DNA from: Azadirachta indica
Taxonomy: Eukaryota > Streptophyta > Magnoliopsida > Sapindales > Meliaceae
Length of the DNA stretch: 64,000 bases
NCBI GenBank assembly: GCA_022749755.1
Contig: CM040452.1
Coordinates: 12,604,350 to 12,668,349, forward strand
Direction: 5' to 3'
Position 1 is the stretch's first letter; each line of letters opens with the position of its first letter. Below, piece by piece: positions 1 through 11,163 of this stretch. The notes below the pieces were generated by a model. It was not told where the DNA came from. It searched no databases and saw only the letters and a program-made list of their open reading frames with translations. The position numbers and the translations under genes were made by a program.

Positions 1-396
1 AGCAAATATACAGCTGGCTTTTGCTTATTGGGTCGGATTCATTCATATCTCAATCCACCCGCAGACACAAACAGGAGAGGCACAACACTAGCTAGTATCC
101 AGCTAGATGTGATATATAATTAGCGAGCTAGCTAGCTCCTATGAATATCAACTTTAATTGGTAAGCAAAATGAAATTCTAGCGGATCGATTGGAGCCCAT
201 TTCCCCCTTTTGACCTCAATTTCAGTTTCTCGCCGCTCATTCATGAACCATAAATACACATAACACGCTCACGTCTTCTGCATCACAAACGCATATACAT
301 AACGTAATAATACTCTTTTTGCGGTGTATGTATATATATTTAGAAATTGAGAGATAGAAAGAAAAGCTTCGACAAGACTGTCCCGCGCGCTATGTA

Positions 397-475
397 CAGT
401 CACGTGGCACCGTGGCCCCTGGCCGTACGGTTCTCACTTCTTACCAACTAGACCACCGTGCGTCCCACGTGACTG
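397..475. promoter_or_regulatory. Inverted pair of G-boxes in a GC-rich island
   Basis: Two CACGTG cores (401-406 and 466-471) sit in perfect 11-bp inverted copies of CAGTCACGTGG (397-407) and CCACGTGACTG (465-475), 57 bp apart, in a locally GC-rich patch surrounded by AT-rich DNA. G-boxes are bound by plant bZIP and bHLH factors. No coding sequence is recognisable beside them, so they may belong to a gene beyond the left edge or be a distal element for MIR172 some 6.4 kb downstream. The motif is seen directly; the regulatory role is inferred. Confidence 0.4.
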
Positions 476-812
476 CGTCCCACTTTATTCAACCATTTTT
501 CTTTTTCTCTTTTTTTTTTTTTTTATTTGTTTAAAAAAGGGTCAGAAATTTCATTCTCCTCGTTACCATATTGAATTGAAATAATTAACACGTCACTTTC
601 TTTTTTATTGATTCAATTTCTTTTGAAGGGCGACCGCGGGGATACAATCCTACAAGTCGGGTCAGCAATCTGCAATCACGGGGAGGCACGTATTGCCTTC
701 CCCATTAATTGTGGCTGGACCATTAAAGCTTAAGAAAAAATTTACGTATCAACCGTCCTCCTCATCGTCATCGTTATCATCATCAATGCCAATGCGTCCC
801 GCATTCAACTTC

Positions 813-813
<1 letters not shown>

Positions 814-849
<36 letters not shown>
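814..849. repeat. (ATT)12 microsatellite
   Basis: Uninterrupted ATT trinucleotide run, followed by a degenerate ATT-rich tail to about 865. The rest of 1-1077 holds no supported gene. Confidence 0.9.
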
Positions 850-1077
850 TATTATTTATTATTATAGATTACTCTTGTATTCTTTTTATTTATTTTAATA
901 ACATAATACTAGATTTAATTCCTTTTTTTTTTTTTTGAAAAATGATTGAATTACAAATTAGATTATATGATTGGGAGTGTGGGTCAATGATCAGTTGATA
1001 TTTGGGCATATTCATTGTCAAGATCAAATCATAAAAAGTAACCAAATCTGTTCAAAGGAAAAAGAAAATCAAAATAT

Positions 1078-1117
1078 GGGAGAGGGAGAGGGAGAGGGAG
1101 AGGGAGAGCGAGAGCGA
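1078..1117. repeat. GGGAGA purine-rich tandem repeat
   Basis: About five copies of GGGAGA followed by GAGAGC units, all purine on the plus strand. No coding evidence around it. Confidence 0.85.
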
Positions 1118-1527
1118 AAAAGGGATGGCAAATGACAATATTGAGTGGCCACTGTGTGTGTACAAGTGAGCAACAAGTGGGAATGGATGCGTAAATTTGA
1201 TCTGATCTTGGAAAAATGATATGGAAGGCAATGCAAGCCGCCTCCTATCTATCAATGAATCAAGGCCAATGATGGCATTTCCCTTTCAAGAAATGATATT
1301 TTGTCACTCTTTAACTCTATTTCTTTTTCTTTTTTTATGTAATCGATTCAGAAAATCAACCGAATCCCCACAAATTTATATAATTAATTCTATTGAGTAG
1401 TATTGAAATGGTCAAAAAGTGTTGGCCTCTTATTGTTTTCATGCAACGTGTGTATGACTGGATCTCACATTTCGCATTCATAATTTAATTAAATGGCTTC
1501 GCCTTAGTGTGGTAGGAAAAGTAAAGG

Positions 1528-1756
1528 GAGAATGCCCCTTATTTTTTTTATTTTTGTTTATCTCTCGTCACTTTTTTTAATTCTGATTTTATTTTTTAAT
1601 ATTTTAAATATTTTTAATTTTATCATCTTATAAACTAATTAAACTGAAAGATAAAATTTTAAAAAAAAAATAATTAGAGAGATAATGGAGTATTAGAAAA
1701 AATATAAGAGAATAATAGAATAATAATTTAAAAAACGAGAGGTAATAGGCATTCTC
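1528..1756. mobile_element. Candidate small MITE with GAGAATGCC termini
   Basis: The left end reads GAGAATGCCCCTTAT and the right end is its approximate inverse (GGCATTCTC on plus). The next ~35 bp are also loosely complementary (ATCTCTCGTCAC against ACGAGAGGTAATAG). The interior is AT-rich and non-coding. Length (~229 bp) fits a MITE. Target duplication is not clear, so the call is tentative. Confidence 0.35.
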
Positions 1757-2394
1757 GTAAAAATAAATTTATCTTTCTAATTAAGACACCATTAAAAGAA
1801 AATTAAGGTTTTGATATTAAAATTAAGCCTTACATTTGTAATGCCCCTCCTATTATAAGCGTCATCGAGGCAAATTAATTTAACAAAATTTTTTAAAAGA
1901 ATCATATTTTTTATCCAATTAACGTAAACAGTTGTAACCTAAAATTTTTTTTAATCAAACCAATCCAATATTTATTTTTTGGACAATTTTGTTCTCGCTA
2001 ACCACTTTCATTTTTCCCTCCTCATGTTTTACCTTATTAGACTATTTTTCTCATATTTTACTTTTATCTCTTCTCATTACCCTAATATTATAACAAAAAC
2101 CATCATTTACTCTCAAAGTCTTAAATTTTTTGACAACTTAAATGGTAAATGGAAAATTTTTAGATGCCAATGATTTATTTACATAGAGGATGTTTTATTG
2201 GTGAATAAAATTTTTTAAATAATGAAAAAATATTGATTTATGTAATATGTAGATTTATATGCATGTTAATTAGGTTGTAAAAGTATTGATTGGGTTGTTG
2301 TAAAGAAGTTTGAATGCAAAAATATACGTGATTTGAAGGTACAAACAATTGTGTCAAAGTTATAAATGATGTACTACAATTTTATAGCATGGAT
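1757..2394. other. AT-rich intergenic DNA, nothing recognised
   Basis: No open frame with protein-like composition, no RNA motif and no clear repeat was found on either strand. Confidence 0.6.
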
Positions 2395-3520
2395 TTTCGC
2401 CTTAAAATGATTTTTAAGTAAAGCAAGATTTATATTTTACTCAAAAGTAACCTTCTATTAAGGCCAATTTTTTATCTTATCCTAAAGTGACTTTTGAGTA
2501 CAATAAAAATTTATATTTTATTTATACTTTATTTGAAAGTCATTTTAGGGTAAGGTAAAAAATGACATTGCCATAAAGTAATTTTTTAGTAAAGTCATTT
2601 TTTTGCCTTGTTTTAAAGTGAATTTCTAATAAAATCAATTTTTTTATCTTACCCTAATGTGACTTTCTAATAAGGCCATTTTTTAGTCTTACCTTAAAGT
2701 GATTTTCTAATAAGATTATTTTTGTACCTTACCTCAAAGTAACTTTCTAATAAGAATATATTTTTTTTAAGAAAGTACTTTAGGATAAAGTAAAAAGATA
2801 AACTTATTAAAAAGTCAATTTAGGGTAAGATCATTTTTTATTTTACTCAAAAGTAACTTTTAAGTAAGGCAAAAATTTTTGCTATACTAAACAATAATTT
2901 TCTAGCAAAACTATTTTCTTTTTGTCTTATCATAAAGTTAAATTGGAGTAAAGAAAAAAATGACCTTACTAAAAACTTACTTTAAAGTAAAAAAATAATC
3001 TTACTAAAAGGTCATTTTAAAACAAACTAAAAAAAAATAGCCTTGTTGGAAAGTCATTTTAAGGTAAAGCCTTTCGAGTAAAAAAAAAAAAATTATAGTG
3101 TACTTCAAAGTGACTTTTTAATAAGAGCATTTTTTTATGCTATTTTAAAATCACTTTTGAAAAAAAATAAAAAAATGACTTTTGACTTTACTTGAAAGTT
3201 ATTTTAGGGTGAGCAAAAAATAATTTTATTAGAATTAGAGTAAGCAAAAAAATACTTTACGGCAAGATAAAGAATTGATCTTACGAAAAAATCACTTCAG
3301 AGTAAGGTTATTTTTTATTTTTTATTTTTTTCTACTCTAAAGCAATTTTCGAATAAGATATAAATTTTTTTTTTATTCAAAAGAAATTTTTTAATAATTT
3401 TTTTGTTTTATTTTTAAGTGACCGCCAAGTAAAACAAAATTTATATTTCACACTAAATTACTTTCAGGCAAAATTTATATTTCACACTAAATTATTTTCA
3501 GGCAAAAAAATTCATGCCAC
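2395..3520. repeat. Degenerate ~41-bp tandem array in both orientations
   Basis: About 1.1 kb is built from one degenerate AT-rich unit. The plus-type unit has a core like CCTAAAGTGACTTTCTAATAA followed by GGCCATTTTTT and TCTTA. Core starts near 2443, 2484, 2573, 2614, 2655, 2696 and 2736 are spaced 40-41 bp (the 89-bp gap holds an inverted copy). From about 2535 and again from 2772 the reverse-complement form appears (AAAGTCATTTTAGGGTAAG), with starts near 2772 and 2811. Later units (2850-3300) mix both forms. It ends in a near-perfect ~34-bp direct duplication (about 3446-3515). No frame stays open. It is neither a simple microsatellite nor a single hairpin; a family name could not be assigned. 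Confidence 0.75.
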
Positions 3521-3570
3521 AGAATTACAGTATATCATTTTTAAATTTCACATAATTCTAACCACTTAGG

Positions 3571-3665
3571 GGTATGTCTGAGTGGCCAAAGAAGATTGAG
3601 GAATCAGATCTTCGACTCTTAATGGCCTCCTCCAACAGGAATAATTTATACAAAAATATGTGAAC
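3571..3665 (+). mobile_element. tRNA-derived SINE-like head (Pol III A and B boxes)
   Basis: TGTCTGAGTGG (3575-3585) fits the Pol III A-box consensus TRGYNNANNGG and lies ~24 bp before a B-box-like TCTTCGACTCT (3609-3619, consensus GGTTCGANTCC). This is tRNA-like spacing for an internal promoter, but the acceptor and anticodon stems do not pair into a tRNA, and AT-rich sequence follows. This is the usual make-up of a plant SINE. The 3' end and target duplication are not resolved. Confidence 0.4.
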
Positions 3666-4314
3666 AGTTCTCTATATTAAAATAAGGGTCAAATATAACC
3701 TCTCAGGTGAAGATATTCCAACAATCTTATATTAGAATTTTATTACTACTCCTTATAAATATTTAATATAATACTTATAATTTGTATATGTAATATTAAA
3801 AAAAAAAAAATCACACAACTCTTTGCGCCGGATCGAATTCAACCCAATTCGAGTACATGATATGATATGATGTGGTGTGATACGGATAGAATCAAATATG
3901 AGAAAAAGAATCTTCCGTTTGTTACGTTCAGACTCAGCCAGTTTCAGGTCATCATCTGAGCCAGCATGCACTAACTGAAGCCAAGTTGAGTAGAGGATGA
4001 AGTGGGCCATCCCGCTAAATAAATAAATGAAAATAAAAAAATAACTAACCACGTCATGTTGTACGGACACGGCCCCATTATTCAGGTTATAGTGGAGGAA
4101 AGAGCCCTTTGAATTGATGGCTATGGAATCTATCAACTCAATGCTTTATCCATTTATTTATTCATTTTTCTTTTTAAAAAAAAAAAAAAGAAGCAAGGAA
4201 ACGGTTATTTAGGTTGTCTGTCAGATTCGTGTGTTGTTAAAAGGCAAAAGGTGCTCAGCATTCTAGAAATCATTTAATATTATTTTCTCTTAAATCAATA
4301 ATTAAATATAATTT

Positions 4315-4343
4315 TTCTTCTTCTTCTTCTTCTTCTTCTTCTT
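4315..4343. repeat. (TTC)n microsatellite
   Basis: Pure TTC trinucleotide run of nearly ten units. The flanking 3666-4314 is AT-rich and has no supported gene; it includes short GATATGATAT-type repeats near 3860. Confidence 0.9.
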
Positions 4344-6782
4344 TATTTCACCATATGCTAAATAATAAATTTATAGAGTGATTCAATTTCAGTGTAAATT
4401 ATTATTGTTATTGCTTTAGGCATATTTTAATCAGCATCCATAGCTTGCTGAATATTTGCTTAAACTGTTCTAATTAATTTCGACTCCAATTTGAAGTAAT
4501 CGAAAAGAAAAAATATTCCGTCAGAAAATATGACCTATATTTTCAATTTCTTTTATGAGTCTAGCATAGCCAACAGAAGAGTAAAAGATTTTTTTTATTT
4601 GTTTCAAATAAGAGGCGGAGTACTTTTTTGACAAGTCAATTTCTAGCTTTCCTTTAATTATAAATATGCATACAATTTACTAACATTATAACACACTCTA
4701 TTGCCTCTAAAAATTTGATAGAAGATATAATTTATGTACAATTTACTAACATTCTGTTAAAGTCAAAAATCAACTAGAAATTTACAAACAATATTTATAG
4801 CCCACCTAAATATCTAAGGACGTGTGGTACAATTTTTACCGACCCTCAAATCAAAGAATCTACTCACAAATATCCTAAATTTTTATGTACCTAAAATGTA
4901 ATTTTTACACTATCTTAAAATTAGAGGAAAATTTATTCGCACGGTTAAAAAGCTTATATCAAGTGTAAAGAGCCCACATGTCGAATTTATTATGCTCGCG
5001 ATGAAAGCTTGTGTTATTACTACCCAGCCAAAAATTGAACAGTCAATTTTTGTTGGCTTCTTGATATTTGTTTTTAGATTTTCTAATATTACTTAAAAAA
5101 CAAATTTCACTCCAATTTTTTATGAGCGCGTTCCAACTTCAAAATAATATTATCTAATAAATTTTATTAGTTAAATCAATTAATTCAAATAATTTTTTAT
5201 TTATTATATATTTAGTATTAAATGTTTTATTTACACAGTGCATATTTTAATAAATAAGGTGAGAAAATCTTGCAGTATATTTGAATGTAGGGTAACAATT
5301 TTTAAGATGACCTATTAACTTGATAACATTATGACATAAAGTTCATGGATTCAAGTTAATTTAAAATAATATAATTAATAAATAGGTTATAATATTGTGA
5401 TATAATTAATAATTGTGTTAGATTCGAGTGTAAACATCTTGACACGTGAACTCGTTTAAAATATAATTAACTATTTAAATAATTATTTTATATTAAGTTA
5501 TGTATAATTTAATATATTTATTTTATATTTTTTTACATATAAAATATTTAATTATATTTTAATATTTAAAAAGTAGTTAATATTATCTAAAATAAAATTT
5601 ACTAATACTATAAATATTTTAGAATATATGTTAAAATATAAAAAATATTATGTTGTATTGGTGACACGATTAGTAAATAAATAATTAATTAATTAAATAA
5701 ACCAAATTAAATTTTTATTTTTTAACATAATTATTAAATTGATTGAATTTAAATTAATTTAAAATAAAATATATTATATTTTTATTTTAATACTATACAA
5801 ATAAAATATGTTACACTCTTGTTGGAGGGAGTTTATTGAGTGTGTCCTGATCGTTCATCCAAGAGTTGCGAGATAAACTTTAATTTAAAACTATTGTTAA
5901 TGCTTCAAAATGTTGAGCCAAGCTTGCATTGTAGCAAAACAAAGACGGATCCATATGAACTGCAATAATTAAAGCCAAAAAAAATTTTGTTTTTTTGCTT
6001 TTTTTTTTTTTAATAAAAGAAAAAGAAGAGAAGACAAAGAGAAAGCTCGGAAGTGAATGGCATTGGCAGGTGGGCAAGTGGCACGCGAGCACTGAAGACA
6101 GCAACCTCGAGGGCCAGCTCTTAAAAAGAGAAAGACTTTTTATTTTTAATCTCTGTGTTTGTGTTTGTGTCTGTGTTTGAAGTTAAAACAACTCGTTTGG
6201 TGTGCGCAGCTCCAAGTGACCATAAATAACTTGTAGGAAATAGTATTACTACTATAAATGCTTATCATGTACTACTCCTTCTATCACCAATCAAATATCT
6301 GTGTCTAAAATTTGTCCTTATTTTTATGTTTGACAAATTTGACGGTGATTAATTTCATTTATAAAATATTAAATTATTATTATTTATTATTATTTAAATT
6401 GATAACGATAATATCAAACGTGTTATAAATTATCTTAATTACATCCAAAGATAAATAATAATAAATATTATTTTTTAAATTCTTATTATAAAATAATGTG
6501 ATATGATATTTAATATTTTCTGTCTCATTGCTTAATATTAATGAATGACATGCTATTTGAAATAAAAATTTGGGGTAATTAATATTTGAGGCTCGTAATA
6601 TTACAATAGTATGAATTTCATTTCATGAAGACCTAAACGTTTACTGAATATTTTCTCCAAAATACAGCTAAGCGTCAGCCAATCAAAACTCAAAAATATG
6701 AAAGCACCAATATAAGGGGAAAAAAAAAAAAAAAAAAAAGGCAAATACACCAAAAGCCAGATAACATTCGTAGCCATCCTTG
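4344..6782. other. AT-rich intergenic DNA upstream of MIR172
   Basis: No coding frame with conserved content was recognised. It contains a GT-rich patch near 6163-6178 and a ~20-bp poly-A run at 6720-6739. The last few hundred bases are the presumed proximal promoter of MIR172. Confidence 0.6.
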
Positions 6783-6790
6783 TATAAATA
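6783..6790 (+). promoter_or_regulatory. TATA box of the MIR172 primary transcript
   Basis: TATAAATA lies 675 bp upstream of the hairpin and is followed at 6840-6870 by a CT-rich stretch typical of plant 5' leaders. A start site would be expected near 6810-6820. The motif is seen; its use is inferred from spacing and from the known Pol II transcription of plant MIR genes. Confidence 0.6.
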
Positions 6791-6816
6791 CCCTCTATGG
6801 CACTCTCCTTAACATT

Positions 6817-6979
6817 ATGATTCTTGTGAGTCTCCTAACTCTCCCTCACCCTCTCTCTCTCTTTCTTTCCTGTTTCTCCTTCCCTTAGATCTCTAATAAT
6901 CTCGTCTGCAGTTTCCTCATAGATAGAGTCTTCTTATTTCTTAGTTATGTTATTTCTCTTGATCGGTTTTATTATTTAG
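6817..6979 (+). other. Short ORFs in the MIR172 leader
   Basis: Two small reading frames lie between the TATA box and the hairpin: one of 23 codons (6817-6888, starts MILVSLLTLP) and one of 10 codons (6947-6979, MLFLLIGFII). The first ATG falls on the predicted transcription start and may lie outside the transcript; the second should be inside it. Some plant primary microRNAs encode short regulatory peptides, so these are recorded as candidates only; coding potential is unproven. Confidence 0.25.
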
Positions 6980-7480
6980 CTTCTATATCAGCTAGAAAAT
7001 TGCGAAAAATTCACCTTTGAAAAGGTGATTTCTGCTGGAATCTATATCCAGAAGGGTTTTTTTCTGTTCTTTTTCTTTTCTGCCGGAATCTAATCGGAGA
7101 ATCCGACACAGATATATAGGAGAAGCGATAGATTTTGAGAGCGGTAATTAGCTTTCGATTCCATTTGTTAGTTTTTGGTGATATAAAATTTCTAACAAAA
7201 ATTAGGGTTTGGTATTTTGTTTGGTTCTTGAAACCGAATTGAACTTGGTAGATTCGTCTTTATGTTTTAACCATTGGTAACCGGCCACGTCAGTTCTTGC
7301 TCGTGGTCTTGGTACTGGGTTGGTCGAAAGTTACAATTTTTCCGGTTCCCTTCTTATTATTCTTATCTTCTTTTCATATTTTTGAATCAGTATTGGATTT
7401 TTCTTCATATAAATCTTTGTGTTCGATCAGTTAAAGCTTAATTCGTTGCATGGATAGATTGACAGTCGTTGTTTGCGGGT

Positions 7481-7500
7481 GTAGCATCATCAAGATTCAC
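7481..7500 (+). ncRNA. miR172 star strand (5p)
   Basis: GTAGCATCATCAAGATTCAC matches the known 5p partner of miR172 and pairs with 7554-7574 with the expected 3' overhang region. It sits on the 5' arm, as in other MIR172 genes. Confidence 0.9.
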
Positions 7501-7553
7501 ATGCAAATGCACGGTAGGGATGCGATAATCTCCGCCAAGGTAGTTTGAAAGTG

Positions 7554-7574
7554 AGAATCTTGATGATGCTGCAT
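7554..7574 (+). ncRNA. miR172: Mature miR172 (3p, 21 nt)
   Basis: The 21-mer begins AGAATCTTGATG and ends ATGCTGCAT, identical to the deeply conserved miR172a/b mature sequence. It lies on the 3' arm of the hairpin. Confidence 0.95.
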
Positions 7575-7745
7575 CAGCAATAAACGACTATAATAAGAGT
7601 ATATATTCAAAATCAAGCCTCGCCAGTGCCACTTTGCACTTAAGCATTCAGCAGTACTCTAAACAAGAAATGTGGTTCTTTTACTTTCCTTTCTGTTGCT
7701 GTCAGGTGGGTATATTTCCTTATTTTCTTGGCAGTTCTATAAACT

Positions 7746-7765
7746 ATATATATATATATATATAT
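7746..7765. repeat. (TA)n dinucleotide run
   Basis: Run of about ten TA units inside the probable primary MIR172 transcript, within the candidate intron 7706-7816. Confidence 0.8.
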
Positions 7766-7939
7766 TATTGGAATGGATTCACCATCTTTTTTAATATATA
7801 CTTTTATACTTTGCAGAGAAGAGCAGAATCTTGTTTGTTATTTAAGAGCTTTATGCCCATATCTGAGCTGACTTTGCAGATCTTTGATTATTCTTTCTTA
7901 GACTCTGATTGACCAGTCTCTTTAAATAGATGGGACTTG

Positions 7940-7960
7940 TCAATTTTGATGATGCTGCTT
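7940..7960 (+). other. Degenerate second miR172-like 21-mer
   Basis: The 21 bases ending GATGATGCTGCTT match mature miR172 at 17 of 21 positions (differences at 1, 2, 6 and 20), including an unbroken TTGATGATGCTGC core. It lies 366 bp after the mature miR172, on the same strand. No complementary arm is visible within about 150 bp on either side, so it does not form its own precursor. It may be a relic of a tandem MIR172 duplication. It has miR172 sense, not the complement, so it cannot be a target mimic. Confidence 0.5.
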
Positions 7961-8299
7961 GTATGTATAAGAAGGTGATCTCATTGCTTCCTATATAGAG
8001 TTTTTTCTTCATTATTTTTGATGTATATATGTTTTAGATCCATTTATATGATCTACAGATCCTTGATTTTGATTATTCTCACGAGTTAATGGTAAATGTT
8101 TTTCAATGGTCAGGTGTGTATAGAAAGGCAAAAAATAGCAATTACCTTAGGGTATGATCTCACTAGGAAGGCAACTGGTGAGTTAGAAGCCTCTTCTTTT
8201 TTTTTTTTTGGAAAAAAAAATATATATTTTGGTTTGATGATCTCAGCTGAGTTCACGAGTGTCTTCACTAGAAATTGGTGATTAAAAAATAAACTTGAT

Positions 8300-11160
8300 T
8301 ATTTTATGGACATTCTTTGCGAGTGGTTTTTGTCTGTAGATACTGTGGATCTTTGAAAGTTGAACTGCTCTGAGAACTTTAAATGCTATGCAAATCTCAT
8401 GGTGGGTTCATGTCACATTGTCACTGCTGCTATTGTTTTTGGCTTTATTGTTAATCAGCCACCACTCTTATTTTTCGGTGGACCATCCGGCATCTTGAAC
8501 TCTTTTTATGTCATGTACTCTCTTTGTTCTCTCCCTTTTGGACACGTATATCTCTGCGCCTATGTGTTTTTCACATTCGATAACAGAAACCAACAAGCTT
8601 CCTGAAATAACTTCAATTTTGCTTTTTCAGTATTCATGACATTGATGATTCAGTCGCTTCCATGTCTATGGAGATCTGTGTGCTTCTATCACTATCCAAG
8701 CCATGGTTCACATATATTTGCTCCCCTATGTGCCCATAATTTCACGGTTCTAACCCACTTCTTCACAAACTTATACAAAAGACTAGAAACTAGGTATTAC
8801 ACCACTGATTTTCAAACTGTTGTTTCACACAAACTATTTCAATTTGTGTAGTGCTGTGGAGACTAGCCTGTAACTAAGCAGAGTATTATTGATATACAAA
8901 TATCGAGTTTCTCTCTCAGCTTTTGACATTTAATAATTTACAATAGGTCAGTTAAAGACTTTGGCTAATGCTTTGGGTTTGAAAGTAGCTAGTCACCAAG
9001 TAACTACTAGTGGCTGCACTGTATTTTCTTTGATGTTTACTTATATCCCTTTTCAGGGTCTGTGTTCTTGTTGTTGGTCAATAAGTTCCTTCTATAGGTC
9101 GTGTGAGATTCTTTTCCTTGTTGATTATCACAACAAGTAGCTCAATTTTGGCAACAATATTTGGGAGTTTCCCATTAAGATCTGGATAGGAACTTGAGAT
9201 TTAACAAGTCTGTGGAGTTTCATAATCATTGTATGTGAACAAAGAAAAGTATTGAGAATCAAGCTACTTGTAACCATATGCATATTTCGTGTCCAAAAGT
9301 TAGTGATCTTCATGTTATCAATATTAATGCTTATGTTGATGCATAATTGGCAAGTGTGATTTACACTCATTATAAGATGATTTCCTAATGCTTCCTTCTT
9401 TTAAGCACTCTTGGGCCCGTCCCCTTCATCGTAAAACTATATATTAATTCGTTTTTCAATTGAGATTTTTCTATTTGATATGCATAGGCTCTTCTAATAT
9501 CTTGTTCTGATAAAAAATTTTACTGTATCCTGTTTTGTGTATTATCTACTCCATCAGTATCCTATTATTGTGTTTGTATATGTGCTGCATGTAAGTGTGT
9601 ATATGTAAGTATACATATAGGAGACACATCAAGGCAGTTTGATAGGCTATATAGCATACTCTAATTTGCTATTATCTTGAGTAATTAATAGTTGACTATG
9701 AAATCAGGAGTTAGGAGTTAGAACATACGTTTTATCATTGTATGATCATTTAGAGTATGTCAATTTGGGATTGAGTTATTGTAAGTTTTAGTAAAGAATT
9801 ATTTTGGGATGAAATCATTAAGGTTATATTCATCAAGCATTTTAAATGATCTACTTTAGAATCATAGTAAAAGTACAACAGGCTTGTTCAAGTAATGTTA
9901 GGCCTTCACACAATTGTACTAAATCTAAAATTTTAGGTCAATATGAATAAATGACAGGTCTAAGTGGATGCCTAATATTACAATACTATATAGTATATAT
10001 AGTACTGCCATTAGCTTACACTTTTATATGAAATTAAACAATAATTTAGCAAGTGAGAAGGTAAGTAAAAAATATTATTGCTAATTAATTAAAATAAATT
10101 ATTTTTAAAATATTTTAATTATTGTGCTATTAAATTTAAGTAAAAGCAACACAATCTTAAACGTTCTCTTTATATGATTTCTTATTGAAACTTTTTTATT
10201 TAATATCTTTTCATTATGAGCATTATTTACTACTTCATTGTCCCTTATAATTATTTCAAACGGTTTAATTTATTGAAATGTGCTCCCTTCGTCTTTTCTT
10301 TTTCTTTTTCTTCATTGTCCTCGTCAGAACAATAGTTGATTCTATATTAACTATGGCAGAAAATTTAGTTATGTATATCTAGCACATCTTTTATAATTTT
10401 TTTTTTTATGATCATCTTTTATAATTTAAGTTCTCTTCATTTGTAACATTTAATGATGCATATTAAAAGTCCCGGTACCTCAACTTTAAGTATACTCTAA
10501 AATGTTACAAATGAAGTTAAATTAAAGTTATCTAATTATCTATTTACGAGCAGTGAAATTTGAAGATTTAAGATGTCTCAAAAAGAAAAACATGTTACAG
10601 TCTTACTAAGATTATCAATCTTGTTATTTTGGATTGTTTGGATTGGAAATTGATCCATTAATTTTCTCTTTGTTTTTGGGTTGAATCTAAAATTTATTTA
10701 TTTATTTTGTTTATCAATAAATTTTTAATTTGTCTAGATCCATGTCCTCAATTTCTTATCCCATTTGATTAATTAAATGATGGAATTTTAATTAATGAGA
10801 TTTCACAACAAATACCAAATTCACCTATGCCACTTCTTTAGCTCTAAATTGTTGCTGAAATTATCACTAAAATAATTAAATTTTGATAACTTCATATTTC
10901 ATTTCTAAGTTTTTGATAAAATATTTTTAATTTTTAATTATTTTAACAAAATAATCTCCTTTCTATGAGTTACTTTTGATCATATGTAGAATTTATTTTC
11001 ATTTAATAGACTTTTTGAAAAAAATTAAAAAGAATTAGTCACATGTATTTTAGATATATTATTATGAATTCAACTAATTTGAAATACCCGTAATTTTATT
11101 TTACTTTATTTATAAAAAAAACATGTGGCCCATGCGGTCTCAAACTCTGAGAAGTCTGGT
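8300..11160. other. Intergenic, possible MIR172 3' transcript then AT-rich DNA
   Basis: No protein gene is supported; the open frames are short and lack family resemblance. A perfect 17-bp inverted repeat (10435-10451 and 10500-10516, 48-bp loop) is the only structure noted. The end of the MIR172 primary transcript could lie anywhere in the first few hundred bases. Confidence 0.5.
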
Positions 11161-11163
11161 TGA

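Larger units (their letters stand above)
7465..7588 (+). ncRNA. MIR172: MIR172 precursor hairpin
   Basis: The hairpin makes miR172, which guides ARGONAUTE to AP2-like transcription factor mRNAs (AP2, TOE, SMZ/SNZ types) and so promotes the juvenile-to-adult change, flowering and floral organ identity. The 5' arm (7465-7500) carries the star strand and the 3' arm (7554-7588) the mature strand. The arms pair almost throughout, including the lower stem GTCGTTGTTTGC (7465-7476) against GCAATAAACGAC (7577-7588). The loop is 7501-7553. The mature sequence ends in CAT, as in miR172a/b. Possible introns with GT-AG borders lie downstream (for example 7706-7816), as is common in primary MIR172 transcripts, but transcript structure cannot be fixed here. 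Confidence 0.95.

Noticed and set aside
3571..3665. A true tRNA gene of the Ser/Leu class
   Set aside because: A and B boxes are present but the acceptor stem and anticodon arm do not pair; better read as a SINE head.
3753..4136. 127-codon minus-strand ORF as a gene
   Set aside because: No family resemblance, low-complexity composition, no promoter or splice context.
7940..7960. miR172 target mimic or AP2-like target site
   Set aside because: It has the sense of the microRNA, not its complement.
7634..8851. Plus-strand ORFs downstream of MIR172 as proteins
   Set aside because: Short, low-complexity, cross the (TA)n and poly-A runs; more likely non-coding transcript or intron.
10435..10516. 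Perfect 17-bp inverted repeat as a microRNA or terminator
   Set aside because: Stem too short for a plant microRNA precursor and no known sequence; AT-rich chance match is possible.
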